Below are positions 62,952 to 64,000 of a stretch of 64,000 nt of DNA, piece after piece. The position numbers and the translations under genes are program-made. The DNA comes from an uncultured Eubacterium sp. (GTDB taxonomy: Bacteria > Bacillota > Clostridia > Lachnospirales > Lachnospiraceae). The stretch spans positions 1 to 64,000 of the forward strand of contig CAJTZF010000016.1 of NCBI GenBank assembly GCA_910584245.1, read 5' to 3'. The notes below the pieces were generated by a model. The model had not been told where the DNA came from. It saw only the letters and a program-made list of their open reading frames with translations, and did no database searches. Position 1 is the first letter of the stretch, and every line of letters begins with the position of its first letter.

Positions 62952-64000
62952 TTATACGTAGTGATACTTTTCTCTATTCTGATGAAGAAAGACCAGTGCT
63001 ACAATCATGGTGATTAGCTCTGCTATCGGTACTGCAAGCCATACACCCGTTACGCCCAAAATATTCGGCAATATAAGCAACAGCACTGTAATCAGTCCAA
63101 AAGTCCGCAGGAATGACAAAATTGCTGACAGCTTCCCGTTTGATAATGCTGTAAATGTGGCAGAAGTAAAAATATTCAGCCCGCAAAACAGAAAGCTAAA
63201 GGGGAAAATCAAAAATCCGTTTCGTGCAATTTCATAAACAGGCGTTCCCGTTTCCGTAAAAATACCAACCAATGGCGAACCAAAAATCAAAGCTATTGCA
63301 AAAACAGAGATAGAAACAAAGACAATGAACCGCATACAAATACAACATACATTCTTTAACTGTTTTTTGTCCTGCTTCCCATAGTTATAGCTGATCACAG
63401 GGGCTACTCCCATAGAAAAACCTATGTAAAGGGCGCTCAATAAAAATTGCGTATAGATAATGATTGTGATTGCCGCAACTCCATTTTCTCCAAGCAGTTT
63501 CATCATAATGCGGTTAAAAAGGAATGTTGTAACCGCTGTTGCCGCCTGACTTACCATTTCCGAAAAACCATTGGTACAGCTTTCAGCCAATACGGAAAAA
63601 TCTATGACTGGCTTCCTAAAATGCAGACTGCCTCTCTTTGCGGAAAAGAACCATAATCCAATCACCGCCGGTATCATATAGCCAATGCCCGTACCAAACG
63701 CCGCCCCCTTAATGCCCATGTGAAGCGGCACCATAAAAATATAGTCCAGTAAAATATTAGCAATTCCCGCACTTACGCCAAGCACCATACCCATTCCGGG
63801 GCGTCCCGCTGTTACGATTAGATTTTGAAAAAGCACTTGCAGGATACTTGCGGGCGTGAATAACAGCAGGATAAAAAGGTATTCTTTACAGTATGGAAAT
63901 AGAATACTGCTCGCTCCAAGTCCCCATACAATCCTGTCAATAAAAACCGTTCCCAACACTGCAATCAATCCACCTAACAAAATGCCCGCTGAAATAATCA
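62952..64000 (-). CDS. MATE-family efflux transporter (N-terminal part outside window)
   Basis: About 350 codons of a multidrug/toxic-compound extrusion transporter, open to the window edge (…IISAGILLGGLIAVLG). It shows the mid-protein MATE pattern: LFILLLFTPASILQVLFQNL, GIANILLDYIFMVPLHMGIK, and in the second half FSMGVAPVISYNYGKQDKKQ and LNIFTSATFTALSNGKLSA. Eight or nine helices are visible. Proteins of this group export drugs or metabolites using Na+ or H+. Its placement next to the mobile-element scar suggests transfer but does not prove it. Confidence 0.9.
   Translation of the reverse strand, partial: IISAGILLGGLIAVLGTVFIDRIVWGLGASSILFPYCKEYLFILLLFTPASILQVLFQNLIVTAGRPGMGMVLGVSAGIANILLDYIFMVPLHMGIKGAAFGTGIGYMIPAVIGLWFFSAKRGSLHFRKPVIDFSVLAESCTNGFSEMVSQAATAVTTFLFNRIMMKLLGENGVAAITIIIYTQFLLSALYIGFSMGVAPVISYNYGKQDKKQLKNVCCICMRFIVFVSISVFAIALIFGSPLVGIFTETGTPVYEIARNGFLIFPFSFLFCGLNIFTSATFTALSNGKLSAILSFLRTFGLITVLLLILPNILGVTGVWLAVPIAELITMIVALVFLHQNREKYHYV

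Noticed and set aside
1..64000. CRISPR array, tRNA or rRNA genes, defence island
   Set aside because: No regularly spaced repeats, no tRNA-like cloverleaf or rRNA stretches and no recognisable defence genes were seen by eye on either strand.

Overview
The window looks like a chromosomal segment of a spore-forming, anaerobic Firmicute, most probably a gut Lachnospiraceae (inference from gene content). It has spo0A and a dnaG-rpoD-trmK block, pyruvate phosphate dikinase, a split transketolase with a small transaldolase, FabV, a type-A RNase P RNA, a galactofuranose-type sugar ABC operon, and secreted BspA-like and NlpC/P60 proteins. Almost all backbone genes lie on the minus strand.

Layout. 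0-6 kb: ppdK (cut by the window edge), three tiny genes (a 40-aa and a 76-aa membrane peptide, and a YbjQ protein), the two transketolase subunits and transaldolase. 6-9 kb: an EAL protein with a degenerate GGDEF domain and an RNA-processing type metallo-beta-lactamase. 9.2-15.9 kb: binding protein, ATPase and two permeases for a sugar, with an orphan AraC-type response regulator upstream. 16-19.6 kb: fabV, a hemolysin III protein, an unknown membrane protein and galM. 19.7-28.2 kb: aspS, hisS, hemZ, an MBL hydrolase, the (p)ppGpp synthetase/hydrolase and spo0A. 28.4-32.5 kb: a secreted NlpC/P60 protein, Hsp20, an M15 peptidase and a hemerythrin-receiver fusion. 32.5-33 kb is a large, highly structured divergent intergenic region. 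33-37.5 kb (plus strand): a GH59-like lipoprotein broken by a frameshift, then a YprB-type nuclease. 37.5-46 kb: purE, an M29 peptidase, rnpB, a TGS-nucleoside kinase, trmK, rpoD and dnaG. 46-55.7 kb: a small membrane protein, a PTS EIICBA, a yitT-type gene with an in-frame stop, a dGTPase-like gene, thiC, a GH31 enzyme and isocitrate dehydrogenase.

From about 55.7 kb the character changes. DNA becomes more AT-rich in places and many genes are broken: conjugative-element remnants, an internally deleted NTF2-like gene, a PNPOx fragment fused to a Sir2 fragment, and a TnpV remnant. Among these sit intact-looking cargo genes: GNAT, HxlR, a Vat/CatB-type acetyltransferase with an Ntn-hydrolase, a CD3324-type gene and a MATE transporter. 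This is an eroded mobile-element scar.

I found no CRISPR array, tRNA, rRNA or obvious defence system. The signals most worth following are non-coding. (1) A promoter-to-terminator transcript of about 250 nt with several hairpins, upstream of the hemerythrin gene; it carries a hairpin motif that recurs in two other leaders of the window. (2) An attenuator-like leader (strong promoter, 18-codon leader peptide, mutually exclusive inverted repeats) in front of a CD3324-type gene. (3) Gene-breaking events whose exact bases can be read: GH59 and yitT.
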